From RAM1 sp943372515 (GTDB lineage: Bacteria > Pseudomonadota > Gammaproteobacteria > Burkholderiales > Burkholderiaceae_C): a DNA stretch of 64,000 nt. Positions 1 through 8,984 of this stretch are shown here, piece after piece (position 1 is the stretch's first letter; the number at the start of each line of letters is the position of its first letter). The position numbers and the translations under genes are program-made. The notes under the pieces were generated by a model. That model had not been told where the DNA came from. It ran no database searches and saw nothing but the letters and a program-made list of their open reading frames with translations. The DNA lies in the NCBI GenBank assembly GCA_943372515.1, contig CALRYY010000012.1:1-64000 (forward strand), in the 5' to 3' direction.

Positions 1-135
1 ATCCAGCAGTACGTCACGGGCAAGTCGCTGGACGGCCTGTACCTGATGATTGGCGAGGAAGAAAAGAAAATCCGTCAGGACCCGGTGGGCACTGGCAGCG
101 CGGTGCTCAAGAAGGTGTTTGGCGCGCTCAAGTAG
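1..135 (+). CDS. DUF4197 family protein, C-terminal end (partial)
   Basis: Only the last 44 codons are in the window; the gene enters from the left edge already in frame and ends at TAG 133-135. The tail has the pattern LDGLYLMIGEEEKKIRQDP followed by a short LKKVFG motif, which I recognise as the end of DUF4197 proteins (small exported proteobacterial proteins of unknown role). The stop directly abuts the stop of the convergent hydrolase gene, with no spacer. Family call rests on this short tail only. Confidence 0.7.
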   Translation: MQQYVTGKSLDGLYLMIGEEEKKIRQDPVGTGSAVLKKVFGALK

Positions 136-873
136 TCAAGCAGCGCAGCCCAACAGCACCTTCGTCAGGGCCTCTGGCGAGCTGATCATCGGGTCATGGC
201 CGGTTTCGAGCGCCACCACGCGTGCGCCGCCTCCCCCCATCCAGGCGCCGTCCCAGAACTTCGGGTCCACTACGCGCGGGCGGATGGCGTCGATGGTGGC
301 CAGCGTGGGCTGGGTGCAGTTCACGAAAGTCCGCGGCACGCTGGCCACGCGTTGCACGTCAAACGACAGTGGTGCGCTGTACGTGTGGCCGGGGTGGGGC
401 GTCTGGCGGCGCTTGACCCATTGGTAGTCAGCATCCGCCAGGCCGAAGATGGCGGGGTCGGGCGGCGGGAAGCTGAACTCGGCGGATGCCTGGGCGGCGG
501 CCAGGCGCGCTTCGCGTGTGGTGCTGGCGTGCGTGCTGCTCCAGCTCTCGCCGGGGCGCGGTACCACGGCATCCACGTACACCAGGTGCTTCAGGCGCCC
601 TGGCAACCGGTCAGCCACGGCCGTGCCCAGCATGCCGGCATAGGAATGCACGGCCAGGACCACATCGCCCATCTCTTCTGCCTCAATGGCGTTGATGACA
701 TCGCTGATGTGTGTTTCCAGTGTGATGCTGCTGGACAGCAGATGGGCCCGCTCGCCCAGCCCGGTCAGTGTCACGGCATGCGCACGGTGGCCGTCGCGCA
801 CCAGGGCGTCGCTGACGCGCCGCCAGCACCAGCCACCATGCCAGGCGCCATGGACAAGGATGAAATTCGCCAT
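136..873 (-). CDS. alpha/beta hydrolase (EstC / methylesterase type)
   Basis: A 245-residue single-domain alpha/beta hydrolase. It opens with the ILVHGAWHGGWCW oxyanion-hole motif (residues 5-17), has the nucleophile in VHSYAG (Ser77) and a late catalytic His in ETGHDP. This is the pattern of the EstC/plant methylesterase/hydroxynitrile lyase group; the substrate cannot be read. The start at 873 is chosen because its ATG overlaps the TGA of the upstream CoA-transferase gene (ATGA), which indicates translational coupling. The pair may act on one acyl-CoA or ester catabolic route (inference). Confidence 0.85.
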   Translation of the reverse strand: MANFILVHGAWHGGWCWRRVSDALVRDGHRAHAVTLTGLGERAHLLSSSITLETHISDVINAIEAEEMGDVVLAVHSYAGMLGTAVADRLPGRLKHLVYVDAVVPRPGESWSSTHASTTREARLAAAQASAEFSFPPPDPAIFGLADADYQWVKRRQTPHPGHTYSAPLSFDVQRVASVPRTFVNCTQPTLATIDAIRPRVVDPKFWDGAWMGGGGARVVALETGHDPMISSPEALTKVLLGCAA

Positions 874-2108
874 CAGATGACTTTGCCTTCCTTCAGCTCG
901 GACAGTTTTTCGTCCGGGTAGTTCAGTACGTCGCGCAGCACCTGTGTGGTGTGCTGGCCCAGCAGCGGCGGCGCCAGGTCGGTGCGTACCGGCGTGGCGC
1001 TGAGCTTCATGGGGCTGGCCACCAGCCGCAGGCCGTCTTTCAGCGGGTGGGGCCATTCGGTCACCATGCCGCGCTCCTGCACATGCGGGTCGGCAAAGAC
1101 CTCGGCCAGGTTGTTGATGGCGCCGCAGGGCACCTTGGCGGCCTCCAGCGCGGCCAGCCAGTCGGCCTTGGTGCGCGTCTTCATGATGCCCTCCAGCAGC
1201 GGCACCAGTTCGCCCCGGTTGCGCACCCGGTCCTGGTTGCGTGCATAGCGGGGGTCGCTGGCCAGCTCGGGCCGGCCGGCCACGGCACAAAACTTGGCGT
1301 ATTGCCCGTCGTTGCCCACGGCCAGGATGAGGTGGTCCTTGGTGTTGCCGGCGGCGGGCGCGACCTCGAACACCTGGTAGGGCACGATATTCTGGTGGGC
1401 ATTGCCCGCACGCCCCGGTGCCTTGCCGCTGACGAGGTAATTGGCGCCCAGGTTGGCCAGCATGGCCACCTGCGTATCGAGCAGGGCCATGTCCACGTGT
1501 TGCCCCTCGCCGGTGCGTTCGGCATGGCGCAGCGCGGCCAGGATGGCCACCGTGGCGTACATGCCGGTGAACAGGTCGGCCACGGCCACGCCCACTTTCT
1601 GCGGGCCGCCGCCAATGTCGTCGCGCTCGCCGGTCACGCTCATGAGCCCGCCCATGCCCTGCACGGCGTAGTCGTATCCGGCGCGTTCGCTGTACGGCCC
1701 GGTCTGGCCAAAGCCCGTGACGCTGCAGTACACCAGCCGCGGGTTCAGCCCGCGCAGCGACGCATAGTCCAGCCCATAGCGTGCCATGTCACCGACCTTG
1801 AAGTTCTCCACGAACACGTCGCAATGCGCCACCAGCTCGCGGATCAGAGCCTGCCCGGCGGGCTGTGCAATGTCGCAGGTGACCGAGCGCTTGTTGCGGT
1901 TGGTGCCCAGGTAATAGGCGGCCTCGGCCGTGTCGTGGCCGTCGCTGTCCTTCAGGAACGGCGGCCCCCAGGTCCGTGTGTCGTCGCCGCTGCCGGGCCG
2001 CTCGATCTTGATCACGTCGGCGCCCAGGTCGGCCAGGGTCTGGGTGCACCAGGGGCCCGCCAGCACGCGGGAAAGGTCCAGGATTCGAATGCCGTCTAAA
2101 GAGTTCAT
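873..2108 (-). CDS. CaiB/BaiF family (class III) CoA-transferase
   Basis: About 411 residues, normal for family III CoA-transferases. The N-terminus reads LDGIRILDLSRVLAGPWCTQ followed by LADLGADVIKIERPGSGDDTR, and further on there is YDYAVQGMGGLMSVTG; all are hallmarks of the CaiB/BaiF fold. These enzymes move CoA between carboxylic acids, using an aspartyl-CoA intermediate. The ATG at 2108 is preferred; an in-frame ATG at 2117 is also possible and neither has a clear ribosome site. It is cotranscribed with the hydrolase at 136-873 (4-bp overlap). The acid substrate is unknown. Confidence 0.88.
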   Translation of the reverse strand: MNSLDGIRILDLSRVLAGPWCTQTLADLGADVIKIERPGSGDDTRTWGPPFLKDSDGHDTAEAAYYLGTNRNKRSVTCDIAQPAGQALIRELVAHCDVFVENFKVGDMARYGLDYASLRGLNPRLVYCSVTGFGQTGPYSERAGYDYAVQGMGGLMSVTGERDDIGGGPQKVGVAVADLFTGMYATVAILAALRHAERTGEGQHVDMALLDTQVAMLANLGANYLVSGKAPGRAGNAHQNIVPYQVFEVAPAAGNTKDHLILAVGNDGQYAKFCAVAGRPELASDPRYARNQDRVRNRGELVPLLEGIMKTRTKADWLAALEAAKVPCGAINNLAEVFADPHVQERGMVTEWPHPLKDGLRLVASPMKLSATPVRTDLAPPLLGQHTTQVLRDVLNYPDEKLSELKEGKVI

Positions 2109-2143
2109 GGACGCCATTTTCAGGCGAAACGGATAATGCGGTG

Positions 2144-2644
2144 ATGCGTTTTCCTTTCCTGGCCGCCGTGTTGATGCTGGCCGCCTGCAGCCCTGAACTG
2201 AACTGGCGCGAAGTTCGCGCCGAACCCACCACACTGACCGTGCTGCTGCCGTGCAAGCCTGATCGTGGCGCTCGCGTGGTCCCGCTGGGCGGTCGTGACA
2301 CCCCGTTGAACATGCTGGGCTGCGACGCGGGTGGCGCCACCTTTGCCGTGGCCTTTGCCGACACAGCCGACGCCGGACAGGCTGCGGCGGTGCTCACGCA
2401 GTGGCGCGCGGCCACGCTGGCCAATATGCGTGCGACGACCCCTGCAGAGCAGCCCTTTACCGTGGCAGGGGGGGTGGTGTCGCTGCGCGTTGCGGCCAGC
2501 GGCCAGCGTGCGGATGGCAAGCCGGTGCAAAGCCAGGCGGTGTACTTTTCGCAAGGCCCGCGGGTGTACCAGGCTGTGATCTATGCCGACAAGCTGACCG
2601 CTGACGTCGCAGACACATTTTTTGGCGGGCTCAAGCTGCCATGA
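2144..2644 (+). CDS. putative lipoprotein of unknown function
   Basis: 166 residues. The first 15 residues form a short hydrophobic leader ending in the lipobox LMLAAC, so the mature protein is probably a membrane-anchored lipoprotein beginning at Cys15. No conserved domain is recognised. A GTG three bases upstream (2141) is an alternative start. Its TGA overlaps the ATG of the following MFS transporter (ATGA), so the two are almost certainly cotranscribed and coupled. The about 35 bp between this gene and the divergent CoA-transferase must hold both starts. Confidence 0.75.
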   Translation: MRFPFLAAVLMLAACSPELNWREVRAEPTTLTVLLPCKPDRGARVVPLGGRDTPLNMLGCDAGGATFAVAFADTADAGQAAAVLTQWRAATLANMRATTPAEQPFTVAGGVVSLRVAASGQRADGKPVQSQAVYFSQGPRVYQAVIYADKLTADVADTFFGGLKLP

Positions 2645-3888
2645 GCGAGAGCCTGCTCACCCGCCGCGCCGCCGTGCTGGTCTTTCTGGCATTTGCGTTT
2701 GCGTATTTCTTCTCGGCACTTCTGCGCGCCATCACAGCCACCTTGTCGCCCACGCTGACGCAGGAGTTCTCGCTTCAGGCACGTGATCTGGGCCTGCTGG
2801 CGGGCGGCTACTTTCTGGGGTTTGCCGCCACCCAGCTGCCACTGGGCACCTGGCTGGACCGCCATGGCCCCAAGAAAGTGATCCTGGCTTTCCTGGGTGT
2901 GGCGGTGGTGGGTTGCCTGGCCTTTTCATGGGCTACCAGTTTCTCGGGCCTGCTGGCCGCCCGTGTGCTGTGCGGCGTGGGTGTCAGCGCCTGCCTGATG
3001 GCGCCGCTCACGGGCTTTCGCCGCTGGTTCGAGCCCACTGCGCAATTGCGTGCCAATTCATGGATGCTCATGACGGGGTCGCTGGGCATGGTGGCGTCCA
3101 CACTGCCGGTGCAGTGGCTGGTCCCGCTGGCGGGTTGGCGGCCGCTGTTCTGGGCTCTGGCCCTGGCCGTGCTGCTGTCCATGGCGGTCATTGCCTGGCA
3201 GGTGCCGCGCTGGGTGGTGGCGCCCGCTGCGCCGACCGGCCCCGCTGCAGCCGAAGCACATGTACCCGGCGGCTATGCGGCCGTCTGGCGCAACCCGTAC
3301 TTCCGGCGCATGACGCCCATTGGCTTTTTCAGCTACGGCGGCATGATCGCCATCCAGACGCTTTGGGCCGGGCCCTGGATGGTCAAGGTGGCGGGGTACG
3401 ACCCGCTGGACGCGGCCCAGGGGCTGTTCTGGATCAACGTGTCCATGCTGTGCGCGTTCTGGAGCTGGGGCCTTTTGAACCCGCTGCTGGCGCGCCGGGG
3501 CTACACGACCGAACGGCTGATTGCCTGGGGGTTGCCACTGAGCTTTGGGGTGCTGGCTTCCACCATTGCGGCGGGTCCTCTGGCTGGCGCCGGTGCGTGG
3601 GCGCTGTTCTGCATGACGTCCACCTTTGTGTCGCTGGCCCAGCCCGCAGTGGGCATGGCCTTTCCTGCGGCGCTGGCCGGGCGGGCGTTGTCGGCATACA
3701 ACCTGGTCATCTTTGCGGGTGTGTTTGTCGTGCAGTGGGGCATTGGCCTGCTGGTAGACGGCTTTGCGGCTACCGGGCTCGACACCGTGGGATCGTTTCG
3801 CGCCGCCATGGGCGTGTTCCTGGCGCTCAGCGTGGTGTCGTACGGCTACTTCCTTCTGGCAAGACCTGATAATCAGCCGGTCCCTTAA
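2641..3888 (+). CDS. MFS transporter
   Basis: 415 residues with about 12 hydrophobic segments. The signature loop between helices 2 and 3 is present as GTWLDRHGPKKV (about residues 69-80), the major facilitator superfamily motif A, and a central hydrophilic loop (PAAPTGPAAAEAH) separates the two six-helix halves. Inner-membrane secondary transporter; substrate cannot be inferred. The start overlaps the stop of the lipoprotein gene and the PTS gene follows only 6 bp downstream, so it may be transcribed into the PTS operon. Confidence 0.88.
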   Translation: MSESLLTRRAAVLVFLAFAFAYFFSALLRAITATLSPTLTQEFSLQARDLGLLAGGYFLGFAATQLPLGTWLDRHGPKKVILAFLGVAVVGCLAFSWATSFSGLLAARVLCGVGVSACLMAPLTGFRRWFEPTAQLRANSWMLMTGSLGMVASTLPVQWLVPLAGWRPLFWALALAVLLSMAVIAWQVPRWVVAPAAPTGPAAAEAHVPGGYAAVWRNPYFRRMTPIGFFSYGGMIAIQTLWAGPWMVKVAGYDPLDAAQGLFWINVSMLCAFWSWGLLNPLLARRGYTTERLIAWGLPLSFGVLASTIAAGPLAGAGAWALFCMTSTFVSLAQPAVGMAFPAALAGRALSAYNLVIFAGVFVVQWGIGLLVDGFAATGLDTVGSFRAAMGVFLALSVVSYGYFLLARPDNQPVP

Positions 3889-3894
3889 ACTTTC

Positions 3895-4350
3895 ATGAAC
3901 AAAATCCTCATCATTGCCCATGCTCCGCTGGCGCACGCGCTGCGCCAATGTGCTCTGCATGTGTTTCCTGACTGCGAGCAGTTCGTGGGTGCGGTGGATG
4001 TGCAACCCAACGTGTCGCCCGATGAAACGCTGGGCTCGGCGCGCATCATGCTGGCCCAGCTGGGTGGGGGTGCCGACATCAAGGGCGTGCTCGTACTGAC
4101 CGACATCTTTGGTGCGACGCCCTGCAACGTGGCGCAAAAGCTGGTGGATGGCGTGAAGTCAAAGCTCATCACCGGGGTGAACCTGCCCATGGTGCTGCGC
4201 AGCGTGAGCTACCGGCATGAGTCGCTGGAGGCGCTGGCAACGCGCGCCGTGGCCGGCGGCACCCAGGGCGTGATGCAGGTGGCCATCACCGCACCGCAAA
4301 ACCAGGCCAGACGGAAAAATGATCAAGACAAACACGACCATCAGCAATAA
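3895..4350 (+). CDS. PTS IIA component, mannose family (regulatory)
   Basis: 151 residues. The N-terminus MNKILIIAHAPLA places a phospho-acceptor His at position 9, as in the mannose-class EIIA fold, and VLTDIFGATPCNVA is the conserved second motif. It would accept phosphate from HPr. In betaproteobacteria this IIA is encoded with HPr and EI without a IIB/IIC permease and is thought to be regulatory (family knowledge). Its C-terminal tail, rich in charged residues and Gln, overlaps the first 32 bp of ptsH, pointing to tight coupling. Confidence 0.88.
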   Translation: MNKILIIAHAPLAHALRQCALHVFPDCEQFVGAVDVQPNVSPDETLGSARIMLAQLGGGADIKGVLVLTDIFGATPCNVAQKLVDGVKSKLITGVNLPMVLRSVSYRHESLEALATRAVAGGTQGVMQVAITAPQNQARRKNDQDKHDHQQ

Positions 4351-4588
4351 GCTGGGCCTGCATGCCCGCGCCTCGGCCAAGCTCACCAAGCTGGCCGGCA
4401 GCTACCCCTGCGAAGTCTGGATGAGCCGCGGCGAGCGCCGCGTCAATGCCAAAAGCATCATGGGTGTGATGATGCTGGCCGCAGGCATAGGCTCTGAGGT
4501 CAGCATAGAAACCAATGGGGATCGGCAGCAGGAAGCGATGGACGCGCTGCTGGCCTTGATCGCCGACAAGTTTGGAGAGGGTGAGTGA
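4319..4588 (+). CDS. ptsH: phosphocarrier protein HPr
   Basis: 89 residues, normal HPr length. The phosphorylated His is His15 in LGLHARA, and Ser46 lies in AKSIMGVMML, the regulatory site used by HPr kinase. Both sites are intact, so the protein could be controlled both by EI and by an HprK (hprK itself is not in this window). It starts inside the IIA gene and its TGA overlaps the GTG start of ptsI, giving three interlocked reading frames. Confidence 0.95.
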   Translation: MIKTNTTISNKLGLHARASAKLTKLAGSYPCEVWMSRGERRVNAKSIMGVMMLAAGIGSEVSIETNGDRQQEAMDALLALIADKFGEGE

Positions 4589-6354
4589 CCTTTTCGATCC
4601 ACGGCCTGGCCGTCGCCCGCGGCATCGCCATCGGGCGTGCCGTGCTGGTGGCGTCCAGCCGGGTGGATGTCGCGCACTATTTCATAGAGGCTGAGCAGGT
4701 CGAGGCCGAAATCGGCCGCGTGCGGGCCGGGCGCAATGCGGTGGTGGATGAAATCCACCGCCTGCAGCAAAGCATCACCACCATGGGCCCCAAGGAAGCG
4801 CCTCACGAGCTGGCCGCGCTATTGGACGTGCACCTGATGCTGCTGCAGGACGAAGAGCTCATCAGCGGCGTCAAGCACTGGGTGACCGACCGGCTGTACA
4901 ACGCCGAATGGGCGCTGACCACCCAGCTGGAGGTGATCGCGCGCCAGTTTGACGAGATGGAGGACGAGTACCTGCGTGAGCGCAAGGCCGACCTGGAGCA
5001 GGTGGTCGAGCGCATCCTGCGCTACATGAAGGGCGTGGCCTCGCCGGTGGCGCCGCCCTCGTCCGGCAGCAAACGCAAAACCCAGCAGGACCTGTTGCTG
5101 GACGACAGCATGGACGTGCCGCTGGTGCTGGTGGCGCACGACCTGTCGCCGGCTGACATGATGCAGTTCAAGCAGAGCGTGTTCGCGGGCTTTGTGACGG
5201 ACGTAGGCGGCAAAACGTCGCACACCGCCATCGTGGCGCGCAGCATGGACATACCGGCGGTGGTGGGCGCACGCGGCGCCAGCCAGCTGGTGCGCCAGGA
5301 CGACTGGCTGATCATCGACGGCGACGCGGGCGTGATGATCGTCGACCCGTCGCCCATCATCCTGGCCGAATATGGTTTCAAGCAGCGCCAGGGCGAGCTG
5401 GAGCGCACCCGCCTGTCGCGGCTGCGTCATACGCCCGCCGTCACGCTGGACGGCCAAAGGGTAGAGCTGCTGGCCAACATCGAATTGCCCGAAGACGCGC
5501 CCGCGGCGGTCAATGCCGGTGCGGTGGGCGTGGGGCTGTTCCGCAGCGAATTCCTGTTCATGGGCCGCCAGGGCAACCTGCCTGACGAAGAAGAGCAGTA
5601 CCAGGCCTACAAGCGGGCGGTGGAGGGCATGCAGGGGCTGCCTGTCACCATACGCACCATCGACGTTGGCGCCGACAAGCCGCTGGGTGGCAGCGAGCGC
5701 GATTCAGCCCATCTGAACCCGGCTTTGGGCCTGCGCGCCATCCGCTGGAGCCTGGCGGACCCCGGCATGTTCCTGAACCAGTTGCGCGCGATCCTGCGCG
5801 CGGCAGCGCACGGTCAGGTCAACATGCTGATCCCCATGCTGGCGCATGCCAGCGAAATCCGCCACACCGTGGCGTTGGTGGACTTTGCCCGCGCCGAGCT
5901 GGACAACAAGGGCATCGCCTACGGCAACATCAAGCTGGGCGCCATGATCGAAGTGCCGGCCGCGGCGCTGATGCTCAAGACCTTCCTGAAGTACTTTGAC
6001 TTTTTGTCCATCGGTACCAACGACCTGATCCAGTACACGCTGGCGATCGACCGTGCCGATGAATCCGTGGCGCACCTGTACGACCCGCTGCACCCGGCCG
6101 TGCTGCGCCTGGTGGCAGAAACGATTGCCGAATGCAACGCCCAGGGCAAAGGCGTGAGCGTCTGCGGCGAAATGGCCGGCGACATTACCTTGACCCGCTT
6201 GCTGCTGGGCATGGGCCTGCGCAGCTTTTCCATGCACCCGGCACAGATCCTGGCGGTCAAGCAGGAGGTGCTGCGCGCCGACACGCAGCGGCTGGTGCCC
6301 TGGGCGCAGAACATCATGCAGGCCGAAGACCCAGCCCAGGCCATGAGCGCCTGA
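4585..6354 (+). CDS. ptsI: phosphoenolpyruvate-protein phosphotransferase (EI)
   Basis: 589 residues, GTG start overlapping the ptsH stop. The phosphohistidine is His213 in GGKTSHTAIVARS, followed by DIPAVVG. The C-terminal PEP-binding barrel carries the catalytic Cys527 in VCGEMAGD, and SIGTNDLIQYTLAIDR is the EI signature. It takes phosphate from PEP and passes it to HPr His15. There is no N-terminal GAF domain, so this is PtsI rather than PtsP. With no sugar-specific IIBC nearby the system is probably regulatory. The gene is convergent with the transporter at 6373. Confidence 0.95.
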   Translation: MTFSIHGLAVARGIAIGRAVLVASSRVDVAHYFIEAEQVEAEIGRVRAGRNAVVDEIHRLQQSITTMGPKEAPHELAALLDVHLMLLQDEELISGVKHWVTDRLYNAEWALTTQLEVIARQFDEMEDEYLRERKADLEQVVERILRYMKGVASPVAPPSSGSKRKTQQDLLLDDSMDVPLVLVAHDLSPADMMQFKQSVFAGFVTDVGGKTSHTAIVARSMDIPAVVGARGASQLVRQDDWLIIDGDAGVMIVDPSPIILAEYGFKQRQGELERTRLSRLRHTPAVTLDGQRVELLANIELPEDAPAAVNAGAVGVGLFRSEFLFMGRQGNLPDEEEQYQAYKRAVEGMQGLPVTIRTIDVGADKPLGGSERDSAHLNPALGLRAIRWSLADPGMFLNQLRAILRAAAHGQVNMLIPMLAHASEIRHTVALVDFARAELDNKGIAYGNIKLGAMIEVPAAALMLKTFLKYFDFLSIGTNDLIQYTLAIDRADESVAHLYDPLHPAVLRLVAETIAECNAQGKGVSVCGEMAGDITLTRLLLGMGLRSFSMHPAQILAVKQEVLRADTQRLVPWAQNIMQAEDPAQAMSA

Positions 6355-6372
6355 AAAAGGGCGCCCGGAAAT

Positions 6373-7233
6373 TCAGCGCGCGCGCGTGCCCAGCACGGCA
6401 GCGCCAATGATCAGCACGGCCGCCAGACCAATGCTCCAGTTGATGGCACGGCCACTGACCCCCATCAGCAACGCGGTAGACGCCAGCGGCGTGATGTAGC
6501 TCAGGACGCCGATCTGCCGCGCGTCGCCCAGCTTCAACGCCCGATCCCACAGGAAGAACGCCGCGCCCAGCGGCCCCAGGCCCATGACGGCCAGCAATGC
6601 CCAGTCGCGCGCCGACAGCGTGGCAGCGGGCTCCAGCAGTACATGGCACAGCAACGACAGCAGGCCCGACACCAGGCCAAACAGCCCGATGGCGGCTGTG
6701 GGAAATGGGGAAACCCTTTTGGTCAGCAGCGAATAGCTGGCCCAGATCAAGGCAGAGCCCAGCGCCAGCAGGTAGCCCCATGACCAGCCACCGCCCGAGC
6801 CGTTACCCGTGCCGTCACGCGCGCCCAGGATCGCAATGGCCGCCCCGGCAAACCCCACCAGCGCCGCCACCACATGGGCCATGCGCAGCGTCACGCCCCG
6901 CAAGAACACGGGCGCCAGCACCACAATAAGCAATGGCCACAGGTAGTTGACCAGGTTGGCCTCTACGGCCGGCGCGATGCGCAGCGCAATGAACAGCAGG
7001 AAGTGAAAGCCGAACAGGCCGTACACACCCAGCGCCAGCGTGGACGGCGCAATGGCCCACAGACGCGGGTTACGCGCCACCAGCGGCCAGGCCGGCACGC
7101 TGCCGATCACCAGGGCAATGCCTGTCAGCAAAAAGGGCGGCACGTGGCGCAGCGTGACGCCCAGCGTTGCCAGCATTGCCCACAGGGCGATCGCGCCCAG
7201 CGCGTAGAGGTTGGCTTGGGTGGGGGCTTGCAT
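6373..7233 (-). CDS. EamA/DMT family transporter
   Basis: About 286 residues with ten hydrophobic segments arranged as two EamA repeats, typical of drug/metabolite exporters (inner membrane, often amino acid or metabolite efflux). The ATG at 7233 gives a normal amino terminus; an ATG at 7255-7257 would add eight residues, and neither has an obvious ribosome site. It lies just after the AraC-type regulator gene on the same strand (about 40 bp), so the regulator may control it. Substrate unknown. Confidence 0.85.
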   Translation of the reverse strand: MQAPTQANLYALGAIALWAMLATLGVTLRHVPPFLLTGIALVIGSVPAWPLVARNPRLWAIAPSTLALGVYGLFGFHFLLFIALRIAPAVEANLVNYLWPLLIVVLAPVFLRGVTLRMAHVVAALVGFAGAAIAILGARDGTGNGSGGGWSWGYLLALGSALIWASYSLLTKRVSPFPTAAIGLFGLVSGLLSLLCHVLLEPAATLSARDWALLAVMGLGPLGAAFFLWDRALKLGDARQIGVLSYITPLASTALLMGVSGRAINWSIGLAAVLIIGAAVLGTRAR

Positions 7234-7273
7234 GGCCCGCACTGTAAGCCCGCGCATCGTCGCGAAACGACGG

Positions 7274-7981
7274 TCAGCCGTCGCGCAACGACGGTGACTG
7301 GTGGGAGACGGATTCGCGCCGCATCGCGGCAGTGAGCGCCGATGGCGACCGGTAGCCGCAGCGGCGCGCTGTCTGCGCCACGCTCAGGCCACCCGCGCGC
7401 AATTGCTGCGCATGGGCCAGGCGCTGGCTGCGCAGCCATTGCATGGCGCTCTGGCCGGTTTCCTCGCGGCAACGCGCAGCAAACTGTGTGGGGCTCAAGT
7501 GCACCTGCGCGGCCAGCTCGGCCACGCTCAGCGGTTGATGCCAGCGCGCCTGTGCCCAGGCGCCCAAAGCTGCCCAGTCGATTCGTCGGCGTGGATGAGC
7601 CGGGCCGTGCGCACCCCACGCTTCCAGCAGCAGCATGGGGCCCGCTTGCAGCGCCTGGCGATGGCCGGCCTGCAGCGCGCAGGCCAGGTAGCGCGCCAGC
7701 GCCAGCGCGGTGTCGTCACGCCACGGGCGCGCCGGGCATCTTGCCCATCCAGCAGCCCACGTGTCCAGCACCAGGCAGCGGCTGCCGTTGGCTGCCTCGA
7801 AGTCATGACGTTCGCCGGGTGGCACCACCCAGCCGTCGCCCGCGCCAATGCGGCGGCCCCGCCCATCGACTTCAAGCTCGAGCTCGCCTTCCAGCCCGAC
7901 CAGAATCTGGAAATGATCGTGGCTGTGGCTGCCGTGCGATGCGCCGTACTGGCGCAGCGACAGCGAACCCGCTGTGTCCAT
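7274..7981 (-). CDS. AraC family regulator with N-terminal cupin
   Basis: 235 residues. The N-terminal half (about 1-75) is a cupin-like sensor with GSHSHDHFQILVGLEGELEL and VVPPGERHDF. The C-terminal half (about 135-230) is a double helix-turn-helix AraC domain: LSVAELAAQVHLSPTQFAA, then LSVAQTARRCGYRSPSALT. It starts 2 bp after the lipA stop, so it is probably transcribed with the lipoate genes while acting on another target, most plausibly the exporter downstream (inference). Confidence 0.88.
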   Translation of the reverse strand: MDTAGSLSLRQYGASHGSHSHDHFQILVGLEGELELEVDGRGRRIGAGDGWVVPPGERHDFEAANGSRCLVLDTWAAGWARCPARPWRDDTALALARYLACALQAGHRQALQAGPMLLLEAWGAHGPAHPRRRIDWAALGAWAQARWHQPLSVAELAAQVHLSPTQFAARCREETGQSAMQWLRSQRLAHAQQLRAGGLSVAQTARRCGYRSPSALTAAMRRESVSHQSPSLRDG

Positions 7982-7983
7982 GG

Positions 7984-8979
7984 TCAGGCGGCAGCGACGG
8001 GGTTCAATACGCCGTGCGCCTGCTGATCTGCGTGGTAGCTGGAGCGCACCATCGCGCCCACGGCGGCGTGGGTGAAACCCATCTTGTAGGCCTCTGCCTC
8101 GAACATCTTGAAGGTGTCCGGGTGCACGTAGCGGCGCACCGGCAGATGGCTCAGCGTGGGCGCCAGGTACTGGCCGATGGTCAACATGTCGATGTCGTGC
8201 GCGCGCATGTCGCGCATGACGGTCAAAATTTCTTCGTCGGTCTCGCCCAGGCCCACCATCAGGCCGCTCTTGGTGGGCACGCCGGGGTGCAGCGCCTTGA
8301 ATTTTTTCAGCAGGTTCAGGCTGAACTGGTAGTCGGAGCCCGGGCGCGCTTCCTTGTACAGGCGCGGGATGGTCTCCAGGTTGTGGTTCATCACGTCGGG
8401 CGGCGCGGCCTTCAGGATCTCCAGCGCCCGGTCATCGCGGCCGCGAAAGTCGGGCACCAGCACCTCGATCTGGGTGCCGGGTGACAGCTCGCGCGTGCGG
8501 CGGATGCACTCCACAAAATGGCCGGCGCCGCCGTCGCGCAGATCGTCGCGGTCCACGCTGGTGATCACCACGTACTTGAGCTTGAGCTTGGCAATTGTGC
8601 GCGCCATGTTCAGCGGCTCGTCCGCGTCAAGCGGGTCGGGCCGGCCGTGGCCCACGTCGCAAAACGGGCAGCGGCGCGTGCACTTGTCACCCATGATCAT
8701 GAAAGTGGCCGTGCCCTTGCCAAAGCATTCGCCAATGTTGGGGCAGGACGCCTCTTCGCAGACCGTGTGCAGGTTGCTCTCGCGCAGGATCTGCTTGATC
8801 TCGTAAAAACGCGTGGTGGGGCTGCCGGCCTTCACGCGGATCCACTCGGGCTTTTTCAGCACCTCGGCGCGCTCCACCTTGACGGGGATGCGCGACAGCT
8901 TGGCGCCGGCCTTCTGCTTGGCCGAGGCGTTGTAGTTTTCGGTGCTTTGCGCTTCGCGCACGACTTCAGAGCTGCTCAT
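7984..8979 (-). CDS. lipA: lipoyl synthase
   Basis: 331 residues. Radical SAM enzyme that inserts two sulfurs into protein-bound octanoyl groups to form lipoate. The auxiliary cluster ligands are Cys74, Cys79 and Cys85 (CEEASCPNIGEC) and the radical-SAM cluster ligands are Cys100, Cys104 and Cys107 (CTRRCPFC). A C-terminal R-S-S-Y motif (MVRSSYHAD) is present, as expected. Located 5 bp downstream of lipB in a dat-DUF493-lipB-lipA run. Confidence 0.97.
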   Translation of the reverse strand: MSSSEVVREAQSTENYNASAKQKAGAKLSRIPVKVERAEVLKKPEWIRVKAGSPTTRFYEIKQILRESNLHTVCEEASCPNIGECFGKGTATFMIMGDKCTRRCPFCDVGHGRPDPLDADEPLNMARTIAKLKLKYVVITSVDRDDLRDGGAGHFVECIRRTRELSPGTQIEVLVPDFRGRDDRALEILKAAPPDVMNHNLETIPRLYKEARPGSDYQFSLNLLKKFKALHPGVPTKSGLMVGLGETDEEILTVMRDMRAHDIDMLTIGQYLAPTLSHLPVRRYVHPDTFKMFEAEAYKMGFTHAAVGAMVRSSYHADQQAHGVLNPVAAA

Positions 8980-8984
8980 CGACT

